Assembly: GCA_009733715.1 (NCBI GenBank) | Contig: WMKJ01000156.1 | Span: 1-22,908 of the forward strand | Length of the DNA: 22,908 bases | Source: Herpomyces periplanetae | Taxonomy: Eukaryota; Ascomycota; Laboulbeniomycetes; Herpomycetales; Herpomycetaceae | Direction of reading: 5' to 3' | Notes under the pieces: model-generated | What the model saw: the letters and a program-made list of their open reading frames with translations, nothing else | Databases searched by the model: none | What the model was told of the DNA's origin: nothing | Part shown: piece by piece, positions 1-10,949 of the stretch | Numbering within the stretch: the stretch's first letter is position 1 | Layout: every line of letters begins with the position of its first letter | Translations under genes and position numbers: made by a program

Positions 1-1099
1 CTGGTCGATTGCCTATAAATTTTGTGACTCAAAAATATATAAAGAACGTGTCTTCAAATTTTAGTGCAATTAGAACACTATGTAAAAACTGTGTTTCAAA
101 CGCAATTTCTTATAAGCACCCTGTGATAACATCATGAGTATATCGAACATAAAGAACTTGCGATAACTGTATTAGAGATAGCGCTTTAAGATAAAATTTT
201 TTGTAAATTTTCATTATGAGTTACAAAAAAATATACAGGCAATAGCATTTAGTTCATTGAATGGTGGTAAATTTTATTACTTAGTTCCGCTCAAAATTTT
301 TACATCTAGAAGCTTATAGACCTATACTTCTGGAACTGGATTCTATTATTTGCCTTAAGGTAAATTTGTTACATTATGCTTTATTTTTATCATTTTTACA
401 TTACTATATATATTTTTCCACATTCCTTTTTTTGAGCGAAAATATTTCGTTTCAATAAGTATTGGAAAAAAACTATGTTTCTAAAAATAAACAACTTTAT
501 AAAATATTTTGAATGTATTATTAATAACCAATTGGGTTATTATATTCAAATTAAAATTTATATCTTATGTTTATTTGTGATAAGTCTTTTCTGTGTTTTT
601 TCAAAATATTAGTTTTAACAGTTTAATGGCATCATTTAGTTTTCCAATAAGGTAATATTTTGTTGCTTTTTGCAACACTGATTTTGCTTTCAATATACTT
701 TCAGCTGTGTTTAGTTTCGCAGATTATATGTATAATTTTGCATGTGAACCAAAAAAGTAAATATTTCGATATGATTTGGTATATCATGTTATCGTTGAAA
801 TTAAAGTGTTATTAATGTCAGTTACATAAATAAAGTTTGATTTATATGTAAAAATATTCGTTATCAACCATGTAATGGTACCAAAACCAATTCTTATACG
901 ACGTTAGGTTATTTAGAAAGTTTTGAGTTCTAAAGTCTTGTTCTTAAAAACATGATGTTAAATTTAACTACTGGTGTTTTGTTCTAATAAGAGTAAATTG
1001 ATCATTATCTTAATTCATCATAGCATAAAATAGACTTAAAGAGCTATTTTTCTAGTACCGTTACTAATATTGAAGTTACATACGTTTTCACTATCATTA
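1..1099. other. AT-rich stretch, nothing recognised
   Basis: I see no coding motif, RNA gene or clear repeat here. The stretch is very AT-rich with many short T and A runs. Because gypsy remnant H begins about position 1100 with reverse transcriptase, any gag or protease of H would have to lie here, but I could not recognise either. Confidence 0.5.
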
Positions 1100-3015
1100 A
1101 TTCATAATTGGATGACCAATTTTGCCCATTACCCCCAAGCAAATATTTTAACTATTTGTGATGAATATCTCTTTGCTATTGACTTACGTAGAAGTTTTCT
1201 TATTGTTTTACTGCGGCATAGCTCCATGAAGTCCCGCCGGTCGCAATACTATAAAGCACACCCTTGTCATTACTGACGGATCTAGATTTTTCGCTAGCCA
1301 CAGCTTTTCGAATGCCAGAAGAGTAATACCACACCAAGTAATTTGAATAGATGATCACTTAGATTGACATATTGATGTTATCTGTTTGTTTTTTATTGGA
1401 CGCTGCCCTCAGCATAGTCTTAAAATTTGCGCAATATTAAGCGTATTGCTGCAACGTTCGATAACGCGTACTAACTTTAACCTTCATTTTGTTATCCGTA
1501 TTACATAAGTTGTATTTTTGGGATGTTTGAAAATCTGTTTCTTGCACTTGTATAAACTACCTAAAATTTTACCGAAAGTTTTGTCTGTATTAAACGATGA
1601 GCATCACCACTTCCAAACAAAAGTTATATCAGTTGCAGTCCCCTGTATGCCGAACAAAGGTACAGACTCATGGCTATTTATTAACTTTGGTTACAAAGCC
1701 AGTGTAGAACCAAATAAATGATAGCAGCGGTCTAAAAATCCCAGTCAGATTTGCGCTGAACTGGACGTATGGTATTTCTATTATTACAAACACTTGTTTG
1801 ATATGCCAGGATTTATATAACAAATTACTGGATAAAGTGGAAGAAGCAAAAACAACTAAGTAAAGTAAAAGTTTCCATAACAATGTCGACCCAACAAGAG
1901 ATATAATTCCAAGTTAGTTCGAAATGAATAAAGATTAATCTGTCGTTACTTTATAAGTAATTGAAAGAAATGATAAAAAGAAAGAATAATGATCTCTGGA
2001 AGTCCCAATTGTCATTATGTTTTCGGACATTTTAAATACACGAGATTGTTAAGCCTACTCCATCAAAGATTGATATATACCAGATATTTTCACGTGTATA
2101 TATTTTCCAAAACGCTTCACTGTATTTAAATTTCATGGTACTGTAACATAATTAGTAATTTCAATCAAAATAAAAATTGATTTTCCAATATCACAACGAA
2201 TTTCCTTGGATGCCTCAACATTCATTGTTTGTGTAATAGCAAGTTTCAGCTCATTCCCGCTAAATTAGGACATTGCTCCATGCAATTACTATGAAGTTGC
2301 AGTAAGCTTTTGCAAATAAATACAATACACTTCGAAGGAAATATCCAATTGATGTTTATCGATAGGTGACAATTATCACCATAATGTGCTATATTTGCAT
2401 CGAAGAAAATAAAAAAATACACACTTTTATATCATGTGTATAGTGATATAAGTGGTGGCAAGTCATCTCGCCAGATATTTTTTTGCTTATGTGATGTATC
2501 ACGTGACAGAAATGCTCAGCAAATACATGCTACGAGTGATTTAGTCGTGTCATTCTACAAAATTTCTTTGTGGACCAGCTTGGAGAGATACAACAGCTGC
2601 TGACAGTGCTCTGTATTGTGTCAAATGTTTTTGACTATATATAAAAACTTAATATCTCCGTTATCTTCCTATCTTTTCTCACGTTTGTGATCTCATTTTT
2701 TAGATTAAATACTGTAAGCTCACTTTTTTCATAGTATTCCCAATCATAGTGGCTACTTTTTATGTTTGACTTTCTCCTTATATAATTCTATATATTGTAG
2801 AAAGTCCTAATTTCTGTGTAATTTGTAGGTTAATTATTTTCTTCTTGTTTAGTATCTTTTGCTTTGGTTTCCACTTAAAATTAGATGTCTTTTACTCGTT
2901 TATTTTTATTCCATTACTATTGGTTCATTTAATTTCTCGACTTCGACAGCCACTTTTCACGAATCTGTTTTCCTTAATTCACCTTACTAAAAGCTTGCGA
3001 GCACTGTTTCGACAT
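1100..3015 (+). mobile_element. Ty3/gypsy remnant H (RT, RNase H, integrase)
   Basis: This is a decayed LTR-retrotransposon pol region recognised from weak motifs at the right order and spacing. Reverse transcriptase: YLFAIDLRRSF at about 1170-1200, FRMP at 1306-1317, FVFY near 1385-1396 and RNIKRIAATF at 1431-1462. RNase H: PCMPN near 1650 and YGISIITNT at about 1758-1785. Integrase: a zinc-domain-like stretch at 2201-2260, a core stretch ending ARYFFAYV within 2431-2532, RDTTAADSALYCV at 2585-2625, and a C-terminal stretch with GFHLKLD and LRQP at 2860-2960. Spacing between parts matches the arthropod-type gypsy pol order. It is fossil, with many breaks spread through it, and no LTRs were recognised. 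Single motifs are weak; the collinear series is the support. It is one of the oldest-looking copies in the window. Confidence 0.55.
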
Positions 3016-3689
3016 CGTAACTGTAAGCATAACACACTGCTGGTAGTGTTGAATATTAAAAAAATAGCATTTCAAGGTATTTTACAGTAAAGCATTTTCT
3101 GGATGCTCGTATAACAATTTATACGCAAAAGCCTATAGTGGATGGAATGAAAAAAACATCTTCCATAATGGTATTATTTTCCTGTTCCAGTGGACTTTTT
3201 ATTATTTCTTCCCGATGTATAATGTGTCTGTTTTGTTGTTTAACTCGGAATTTTAGATGGAAACGTGTAAAAAAGATGTTCTGTTGGACTTTTACTTTTT
3301 TTTCAATTGAATTGTAAGGATAATATTGTTATCTTGTATTTGCCAAGGACCATATATCAATCGAAGTGTTCAGTAGTTCTTTCTTTATTGCTGTTGAAAT
3401 CATCAAATTCATCTGGAGAATCTGGGTGAGAGGATTTTATTTACTCTGGCTCGCAATTTCATAGCTGTCTTTATTTGACTCAACGCATGAAAATTATCAG
3501 CAGTTATTATTTTTAGTACTGTAAAAAATTGCATCATTGTTTTCAAAATATCTTTTATAAGTACAAATACCTGTGCTAAATCCGAGTGTGAAGTACACTT
3601 TTTGCCAAAAAATAATGCATTTTGTACTACATCTAATATTAGACTCTCATGTGCACGTTTAAATGATATTCAACGTCTGTCATAATGTT
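3016..3689. other. Unassigned spacer between remnants H and A
   Basis: I recognise nothing here. By position it should hold the 3' end of H (C-terminal integrase tail, LTR) and the 5' end of A (LTR, leader, start of gag), but there is no clear LTR end pair, primer-binding site or gag motif. Several T-rich runs are present. Confidence 0.4.
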
Positions 3690-5900
3690 TCATTCCGTAC
3701 GTGGGTTTAAGGGTTATATCAAAGACGCTGTGGCTAAGCAGGATTGTTCCCATTGACTCTCTCAAAGAGCCTGCCAACTTTTGCATTTTTTTTGTATAAA
3801 AGTTAATGATTTTATTGGCTGGATAACTGTATCTTTCGCTTCTTGAATTGCACCTTCTGAACCAATTAAAAATAGCCCTAAAATAATTATTCATATGCAG
3901 AATTTGCGCTCTTTGCCCCATCTTAACGATTTTCCACATTCAGAACAAAACAATCTTATATATTTGAATGGTACAAAATATGAGATGAATGAGAGCCAAA
4001 GATTCAAGTCACTATTGTGGTAAAGCAAACCACATCTTGATTTTTTTTTCCACCCATTGGGACGAAACCACTTTCATAGTCGCCAATAAAGGATACAGCG
4101 GTCAACCAAAAGTGATCACAAATGAACGCTTTAATCACTTTGTGGTCAGCCAACCCTTTGTTTTTTACTCGTTTGCTTCCCAGCAATTGCGATTCAGCAT
4201 CCTCTTCCGTTCAAAATTGGTTATATTTTTTTACCCTATCTGCGAACCTACAAAACTTCCACGTTAATTTCATCTAGTTATAATAGTGCTTATTAATAAT
4301 TCGTGTGTGGAAACACAGTGAAGATGATTCCTTCCATTGCATCTTTTATAGAGTCCGTAGTTTAAGGTCTAGTCAGGTATCTCCAATCCTAACGCAATTT
4401 TTTTTAAGCAATTTAAGCCACCCACGCGTATACACTATAAAGTGACATTATTATTAGACGACAGGAACTTTTTAATAAAGTAAGATATATCCATACAAAT
4501 AATTTCAACGCTAGAAGAAAATTTTCTAACAGATGGTTGTGAATCTTTCGATGATCCCCATATATACAAAGATGAATTAATCTTCACTCATAAAAACATA
4601 GTGAATATGTTACCTTTCAAGTTACCAAGCTTATTATAAATCCTTTGATTATTTGGAATTCCTTGCAGCAAATTCACAAACAATTGATCGATTGGAAAAA
4701 ACTAATATTCAATTTGCTCAGAGGTCTGATCCTCATTTTGTTTCTTGACACTTCCAGTCCAACGGAATACAAAAGTTGATGTCAAGACTTCTGAGGAGTC
4801 CCTCCATCTAGCGAAGTCTTCTGGAAAAGAATTATCATTCCATATCTGATAGGACTTTTATAAACATCTAGTGATGTCTTTTTGTTTTACCAACGCCCCA
4901 GTAGTTCACCAATAATTTGTAAATGATGTTCATGTCTACATGGTCTTTTCGTCATTATCAACTTAAACGACATTCTTATACTTCAGATAGTGCTTCCAAG
5001 CATACTTTCCATCTTATGGACGTGCTGGAGCAACTCATAGCCGCTAGTTTTTATGCAAATGTGAAAATGTGAATTTAACGTGTACCAAGCCTCTTTCTAC
5101 GGATTCATCATCTATCCAAGCAGTATCCTGATGAAAGATGAAAAGGCTGAAACTATTTCTTGATAGCAATGATCCTAGTTGGTAAAAATGCTGTGAAATC
5201 TTATGCCCCGATTTAATGGGCATCCACAGAAATGTGCTGTTAACACATACTGCGAGTGGGGATGGCCTAATCTGCGCAAAAGGCTATATAACCCGGTGGA
5301 TTGCATCCTGAATGATTACTTGATTCAAGGGTCACGTGATGTAATGCCAGAATGCAAATTTAGAAAAAACAGATAACCATTCAGTTCCCATGATCAAACA
5401 TAGTGCATTATGGTGGTAGTTGTCACGTATCAGGGAAAATGCAACTAATATTTTCTGGGAGTAGTGCAGCCTGCTGCAGGGGCTTACTACAATTTTATGG
5501 CAGTTATAGGAAGAAATACAGTGATGTCTGATTATCCAATTATATGGAAATAGGTAGATATAGGATGTCTCGCATGCATTGAAAATTTTGCGGTGCAGTT
5601 TAGCAAAATATACACGTAAAAATGACCGAGATAGGCCGGACTCTGCCATCTCCTGTATTTAAGACATCCCCAAAATTAGTGATTACTAAGATTTAGGTTG
5701 ATCATATTTTTCTTTATTGCGAATTAGCTTCCAATCATATTTTCTCTGATCGACAGTGATATTGGTATTGCTACTGTGCTTGTTCAGTTGTTTCCTTGTC
5801 TACTGTGCAGAGTTGATTTTGCAAAGTAGGTTACTTGAATTAGCTGTAGATACTTCTCCCAAAGTCAGAACTATATTGTCTTTTTGCTAAGTAAAACTTG
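3690..5900 (+). mobile_element. Ty3/gypsy (sushi/chromovirus-like) remnant A
   Basis: Gag, protease and pol pieces appear in order. Gag: SLKEPANFCI at 3758-3787, also seen in remnant D. Zinc-knuckle region: YCGKANHI at 4010-4036. End of the protease domain: FQVTKLI to QLIDWKK within 4609-4710. Reverse transcriptase: HLVM and TNAP at 4865-4901, FVNDV just after, a DIL-containing active-site stretch near 4960-4980, then HTFHLMDVLEQL and FIIYPSSI at 4999-5140. RNase H: IDSDIGIATVL at 5749-5781 and YFSQSQNYIV at 5851-5880. The part at 4990-5180 is plainly homologous to the minus-strand remnant F at 16895-17080, and 5600-5770 matches remnant B. It is old and broken many times; integrase and both LTRs were not identified. 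The stretch 5200-5540 could not be matched to pol and may be an insertion. Confidence 0.82.
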
Positions 5901-6579
5901 ACACGTCGAGCAAGTATGAGCAACACAAGGGATAAATTCGGCTTTATTTGCAATACAAAGGAACTGCACTTGACTGTAACGAGTTAAACGCGAGAAATTT
6001 CGACAATTTCCAACCCCAAACATAGAAATTTTTTGGTGTGTATTATATCTATTTGCTTTTTTATTAAACCGCTGCCTACCTCATTTTGTAACACTTAATT
6101 ACTTTCAAGTTACCAATAATATTTCATCGCATACCTATAAACTAGACCTACTTAAAACAATGGGAGTCCACCTAGTACTCAATATTTCATTCTTAGAGCC
6201 GTGTCAAACAATACTCTTTTTAGCCGGAAAAGTAGTCTCCCCCTTCCTCTCATTATAAGTAGAAAACTCCCCTGAATCGTCAAAAAATCACTGAATTTCA
6301 AGAATATTTCCTAGTATTTGGTAAAATATGAGGCTATATATACACAAATTTGAGAGTCACATCAGCATGTTCAAGACAATATATTATTAAGCATTTAACA
6401 AATTTCGCCATAAATATGGTTGTAATGCTCGTGAAATTCATTCCGTAAAAAATAGGGTAATGAAGCAAATGCTGAAAATTTTATTCTTATTTGAATATTT
6501 TGTGTTTTTCTTATAGAATTTTCCATTGTAGTGGTTACTCAATGGATTGGACCGCCTATTTGCAGAATACCCTATAATT
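5901..6579. other. Unassigned spacer between remnants A and G
   Basis: No motif was recognised. The integrase of A would be expected near here but I could not find it. The sequence is AT-rich without tandem repeats or a clear LTR pair. Confidence 0.4.
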
Positions 6580-9200
6580 TGTGTAGTTTCTCCCATCCTG
6601 TATTTTATTATGTGTTTATTTTTATATTTCCTCATTTCCGATTTTTTTAGTCCTGGCTTAATCCTAAATAACTTCCCTTCATTTATTCTCAACCTCTTAT
6701 TACCTACTGATTTAATTACTTGAGTTTAGTTGTCACATTTTGATTAATCCGTCTTCTTTCTCCCCAATTATCATATCCATAACAGTATGCTTCAGTAATG
6801 ATTTAGCAGTTTTATGTGCCGACTGTAAAGCCTTTATCCATTCGTAAAACGGGCGTATACACCTGTGAGCCAATGCTGGTGTCAAAGGGGTAGTACCAGC
6901 ATGTCTTGGTAGTGGTAGCTTATCATATCGCTTTGGGGGAATGAACCTGCTATGGGATAGAGCGAAGGGGCACTTCACAGTGAGTTGATGGTACTAGGAT
7001 TGCTTAACAACACAATATTAATAGCATTGCTTGAGTCAAGATTATTCGATCAAATATCATTGTATTAAACCGAAAGGGAGACTATTGAGATTAGCATGAT
7101 TAGCAATAGCAAACACTAGGCCTCATGATGGAAGGCTTTAGTTTCCGATTAGGAAAAACGTTCAGCTTTAAAAATAATGAAAAACCTTAAATAATGTAGT
7201 TTTGGTACCATTTCATAAATGATTACACGATAACTTAGAAAGAAATTTAACCATCTTCATACAAATCTGATGCCTTAAGCATTGTAGCGTCAAATGGAAA
7301 TTTAAAACTTGCAAAACTGACAAAGATGTCTATATCTCTTGCAGTAAAAGAATTATTTAGTAAAAAGGTGTTGAAACAAACTAGAAGGCATAATTATGAA
7401 ACAAGACATAAGGAAGAATATATTTCATAAAATGTAATGGCAAAAAATCAAAAACTATATCCATGATGTATGTTCAAAAAGAAATATGTTACAATTTCAA
7501 AATTAGATGGTTAAGTGAAACTATAAAAATACTATTAACAGATATGACAGGACCTGAAACATGTCAAACCGATAGTTCAATCACACTCAAAATTTCCAAA
7601 CACGCTTTATGAAGCATTAGGTGACTACAAAATTTGATAGCAATTGAATTACGTAATGATAAAGCAATATTTTCACTATTTGCAGCAGTTCTGTAAATTT
7701 GGTACTCAGTAAAATTTTAAATAGTATTTGCAGAGAAAATATTCTTTTGATCTCCGCGAACTCTTATAAGCCACGGTGGTAAACAGTTCATATAAATAAG
7801 TAGTCAGTTACGAGACTAATTTTGTGAATATTTGCTTCAACTATTTTAAAATTGAATTCGTACCAACCAAATCTTAACATAAAACGACTTTCGTAATCGA
7901 TTATTGGTATTATAAAAACTTCAAATGAGAAATTTGGAAAATTTAAACTTCTTGTAAATTTTAAAACTAGAAGTATCTAAAATTGAGTATGGTTACTAAA
8001 TAATTTTACTGATTTTAATACCAAGTTTCTCCTTTTAAAGCAAAATTTTATGCTAAATTTTATAAGTCGAAAGTATATACTTTGCATACATAAATGAAAA
8101 AAGTCCTGTTCGAAAAGGATGCATATTCTAGCTTTTTGTTTCATTTTTTAAAATAACTACTGACATCATTTTTTCCTCATTCTAATTTAGAGAAAAATGA
8201 TAATAAAATTACCTCAACCGCTCGACTTCTAGGAAAATTATTATGGTAAAAAATTTATAAGCGGTAAATCCTGAAAAACGTCAGACCTATGATGAATACT
8301 AGCTCAAAAGTACCCAGATTATTGTTGTTTCCAAGCCATGAAAGTCTAAAATATTTCTTGTCCACTAGATTTGAGCAAAAACCAAGTAATCGGTCTAAAA
8401 CTCTACCGATGGCTACCAGATGCGTAGAGACGCTGGTACAATAGTACAAAAACACTTTTTTGCACCTTGTTTTGGAACGATCCTATTCAAGTTTGTATGC
8501 ACACTCCTTATAAGACTATACATTCAAGACCAAAATTCCAAAGCAAATGGACATCTTTTTTATTATTTTTGGTATCTGCCTTAATATGGTTAATCTTATT
8601 CTACAGCACATTTACTCGTATTAATTCGCGATTCTTTGTTCTTCTGTATTTATGTATTAAATTTTGAGCATGATCAAACGCATGAGTTTAGTAAAAAATT
8701 AATTTTCCGGCTCCAGAACAATGAATTTCTGTATCAGTTTTGAAGCTATATAATTTCTTGTTGATTAAATGATGCTTTCAACATCAAATGTACCTTTATG
8801 GAAAGTTGAATATATTTTTACAATTTTCAGTCATTTACAACAGAAAGAAGTTGACCCCGTCTTTACAAAAGTCCAAGTAATTTGTATGGTTTTATGTTTC
8901 ACTCCTTAGGGACCCTTGATCTCTTATCAAAACTTTACCAATTGATATTATGGGCTGTGGTGATTTTGATGATCGCTATTTTTCCTTGGTATGGTAAAAG
9001 ATTAATGTATGAACCTTTTTTTTTGGTATCAGAACCTTTACTACCTAAAGAGACAATATCAGCAACGCCGTGGAACTTACCGCAGTATTTCTGGTTTCTT
9101 TTGACAAGCAAGCTGCTCATTCTTATTTGTTATTTACCTGCAATTGTTTCCAGTAGTAGATTCTTGCTTGAAAAAAATAATTTACAATCGTGTGATTAAT
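6580..9200 (+). mobile_element. Ty3/gypsy remnant G, second clade (RT to integrase)
   Basis: This pol remnant differs from A and F. Reverse transcriptase is weak but ordered: an LNPK...YSQPLI stretch at 6661-6710, KAFIHS near 6827-6845, a fingers-palm stretch at about 6925-6965 and an active-site-like stretch at 7040-7070. RNase H: CQTDSS at 7562-7579, LNYVMIKQYFHYLQQF at 7644-7691 and FKIEFVPTKS at 7842-7874. Integrase zinc domain: YQMRRDAGTIVQK at 8414-8452. Core: within 8467-8667, with FTRI near 8625. C-terminal part: EPFFLV and EPLLPKE within an open 105-codon stretch at 8882-9199; the wording EPFFLV is typical of arthropod-type gypsy integrases. The parts are spaced as in this family. 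It is fossil with many breaks. The C-terminal stretch is the best-preserved coding piece of the element; the RT assignment is the least certain. Confidence 0.68.
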
Positions 9201-10309
9201 GTCTATTTTTACGTTATTCGTTCACCCTTAAGCTTAAGGAAAATGGGAATTGACAGTATTTCAACTATAATAGAACACAATTTTTCCATCCTAGTCTTGT
9301 TTTTTTAACTCGGCGATATTATTTTTTCCATTTTTGGAATAATATAGAACTGTTTTGCTAAAATATTATATGTAACATTGAATATACTTTGGTTAAACTT
9401 CTTTTTGTACAACCTCCCATATTGTATGAAGTCTTTCCACTTCTGTAAAAAGTTCTGGCTTATTGTCTCTTTTCTTCTTTGTTGCTTAAGCTCCGTCTTA
9501 TAGTGCGATAGCTTTCTATAGTCTATTATTTTTTAATTTCTGCCATCCCCTATTCGTTTTTTTCCTTACGTATGGTTGTTCCTTCAACTAGAAAATCTGG
9601 TCTTATCTCCTATTTTACATCAATTAGAGGAGTCCTGTGCCAATATTATGATTGTAAATTTTATATACGGATGGTGTAAACCAATATAAGAATACTGCTT
9701 CAGGGTCTAATGCAGTGAGGAGTCTGAAAATTTGTATAATAACTTCAAAACAAAGTATTGACAATGAGTTGGAGACGAGCGGCTCCTTTTACTAAGCCGC
9801 CTTTTTACTACACTAATATTTTGTCTATTTTGGTGTGTGTGCCGAATATTTTCCTTATTACCCCCCTTAAATCTATAATTGTAGTGGCGTATATAGGGTA
9901 ATACTTTATTGATTAGTAATGATGATTAGACATACAATTTCTTTGGCAATATTTGTACTTAGAGTAATGATCTTAGTCAAAAATTTGTTTTACTGAATCG
10001 AACTAGTGGCCATTTAACTTCGAGTAATTGTTGGCACTAGAAGATGGTGTCGAATTTCGGATTTTAGAGTTAGAATTTGAACATTCAGATACAATCCAAT
10101 AGTTCAAAAATCTGTACAATATAGTTCTGACATCATTTTGCTGTTGATAACAAAGTGAATTAAGAAGAATTTACCATCTACGCATTTATGTTAAGTCTCT
10201 AATCATTCATTTTTTTCAGCTGTGGTAACACGAAGGTTGAGTAAATATATAAAGTTTATATAACTGCATTTCACCAAGCACTATGCGGTACAAGAGAGTC
10301 CACTCGTAA
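9201..10309. other. Unassigned AT-rich stretch after remnant G
   Basis: No coding motif was recognised. This is where the tail and 3' LTR of G would be expected, but no matching LTR partner was found. It contains a perfect 14-base palindrome at 9226-9239 and a short GC-rich inverted repeat (6-base arms) at 9779-9784 and 9795-9800 followed by T residues; both are compatible with chance. Confidence 0.4.
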
Positions 10310-10760
10310 CATAAATTTTTAGAGAAGATCCGTAACGCAGAATATCAAGAGAAAAGAAGACGTATTTACGGGGAAGACCCGCAACGTATCATTTCACGTG
10401 AAAGTAATGTGGCTTTTGGGTAGAAACAACGTCTAACATCATAGTGTCATGATACGAAAATTTGATGGAGCGACTTGGCAAAATATACACTTGGAAATGA
10501 CCGAAATTATTTGCACTTGGATGAAATTGTTTGGCCATCTTGTGTACTTGAAATATCTGAAACTCTAATGACAACTAGGATTTTGGGAGATCATTTTTTT
10601 CTCACATCCTCTTTATCTTCTCATTCAGCTGTTGATAAAGAGATGACTGCTCACTTTTTGTTTGTTGTAATTACCTTGGAACCGTATCTTTTGTATGGTC
10701 GACGCTGATATTGGTATTGTTACACCGATTTTTGGGTTTTTGCCCTGCCAGTTTGTAGAG
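10310..10760 (+). mobile_element. Ty3/gypsy remnant B (RT-RNase H connection), A-related
   Basis: This is a short piece covering the end of reverse transcriptase and the beginning of RNase H. TRNVSF followed by WLLGRN at 10376-10425 resembles the RT thumb boundary. The nucleotide run gcaaaatatacac at 10478-10490 with the following atgaccga is nearly the same as at 5604-5625 in remnant A. ETLMTTRILGDHF at 10559-10597 fits the connection region. VDADIGIVTPIF at 10698-10733 is the RNase H start, matching IDSDIGIATVL in A at 5749. Beyond about 10760 the reading is lost, and LINE copy C1 lies on the opposite strand from about 10950. It is an old, broken fragment; no LTR was recognised. Confidence 0.6.
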
Positions 10761-10949
10761 TATATATTTTACAGTGTATTATTTGAAATAGTTGAAGCTA
10801 GTTTACCTGAAATAGCAACTGTGTTGCCTATTTTACAATTTAAATTCAGGCACATCGAGGAAGCGCGTTTAAAACAGATAAAGGGATGGTCCAATAAACA
10901 CACCAGTAATACCAATCATAGTACCGATATATGAAAGATATAGTCACAA

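Noticed and set aside
2636-2645. tatatataaa as a TATA box or LTR promoter
   Set aside because: It lies inside the integrase region of remnant H in a very AT-rich background; nothing else suggests a promoter.
5332-5649. Minus-strand open frame of 105 codons with an RNase H-like flavour (YSQKI and NYHH)
   Set aside because: It lies within plus-strand remnant A, the match is loose and no neighbouring pol motif exists on that strand, so I treat it as a shadow frame.
6790-6950. A first impression of an integrase core (LVVVAYH) on the plus strand
   Set aside because: The order of neighbouring motifs, with RNase H about 0.6 kb downstream and integrase after that, fits reverse transcriptase of remnant G instead.
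6733-6978. Minus-strand open frame of 81 codons with relatively high GC, considered as a host exon
   Set aside because: The plus strand here carries RT-like motifs of remnant G, and the minus-strand reading shows no recognisable domain or splice context.
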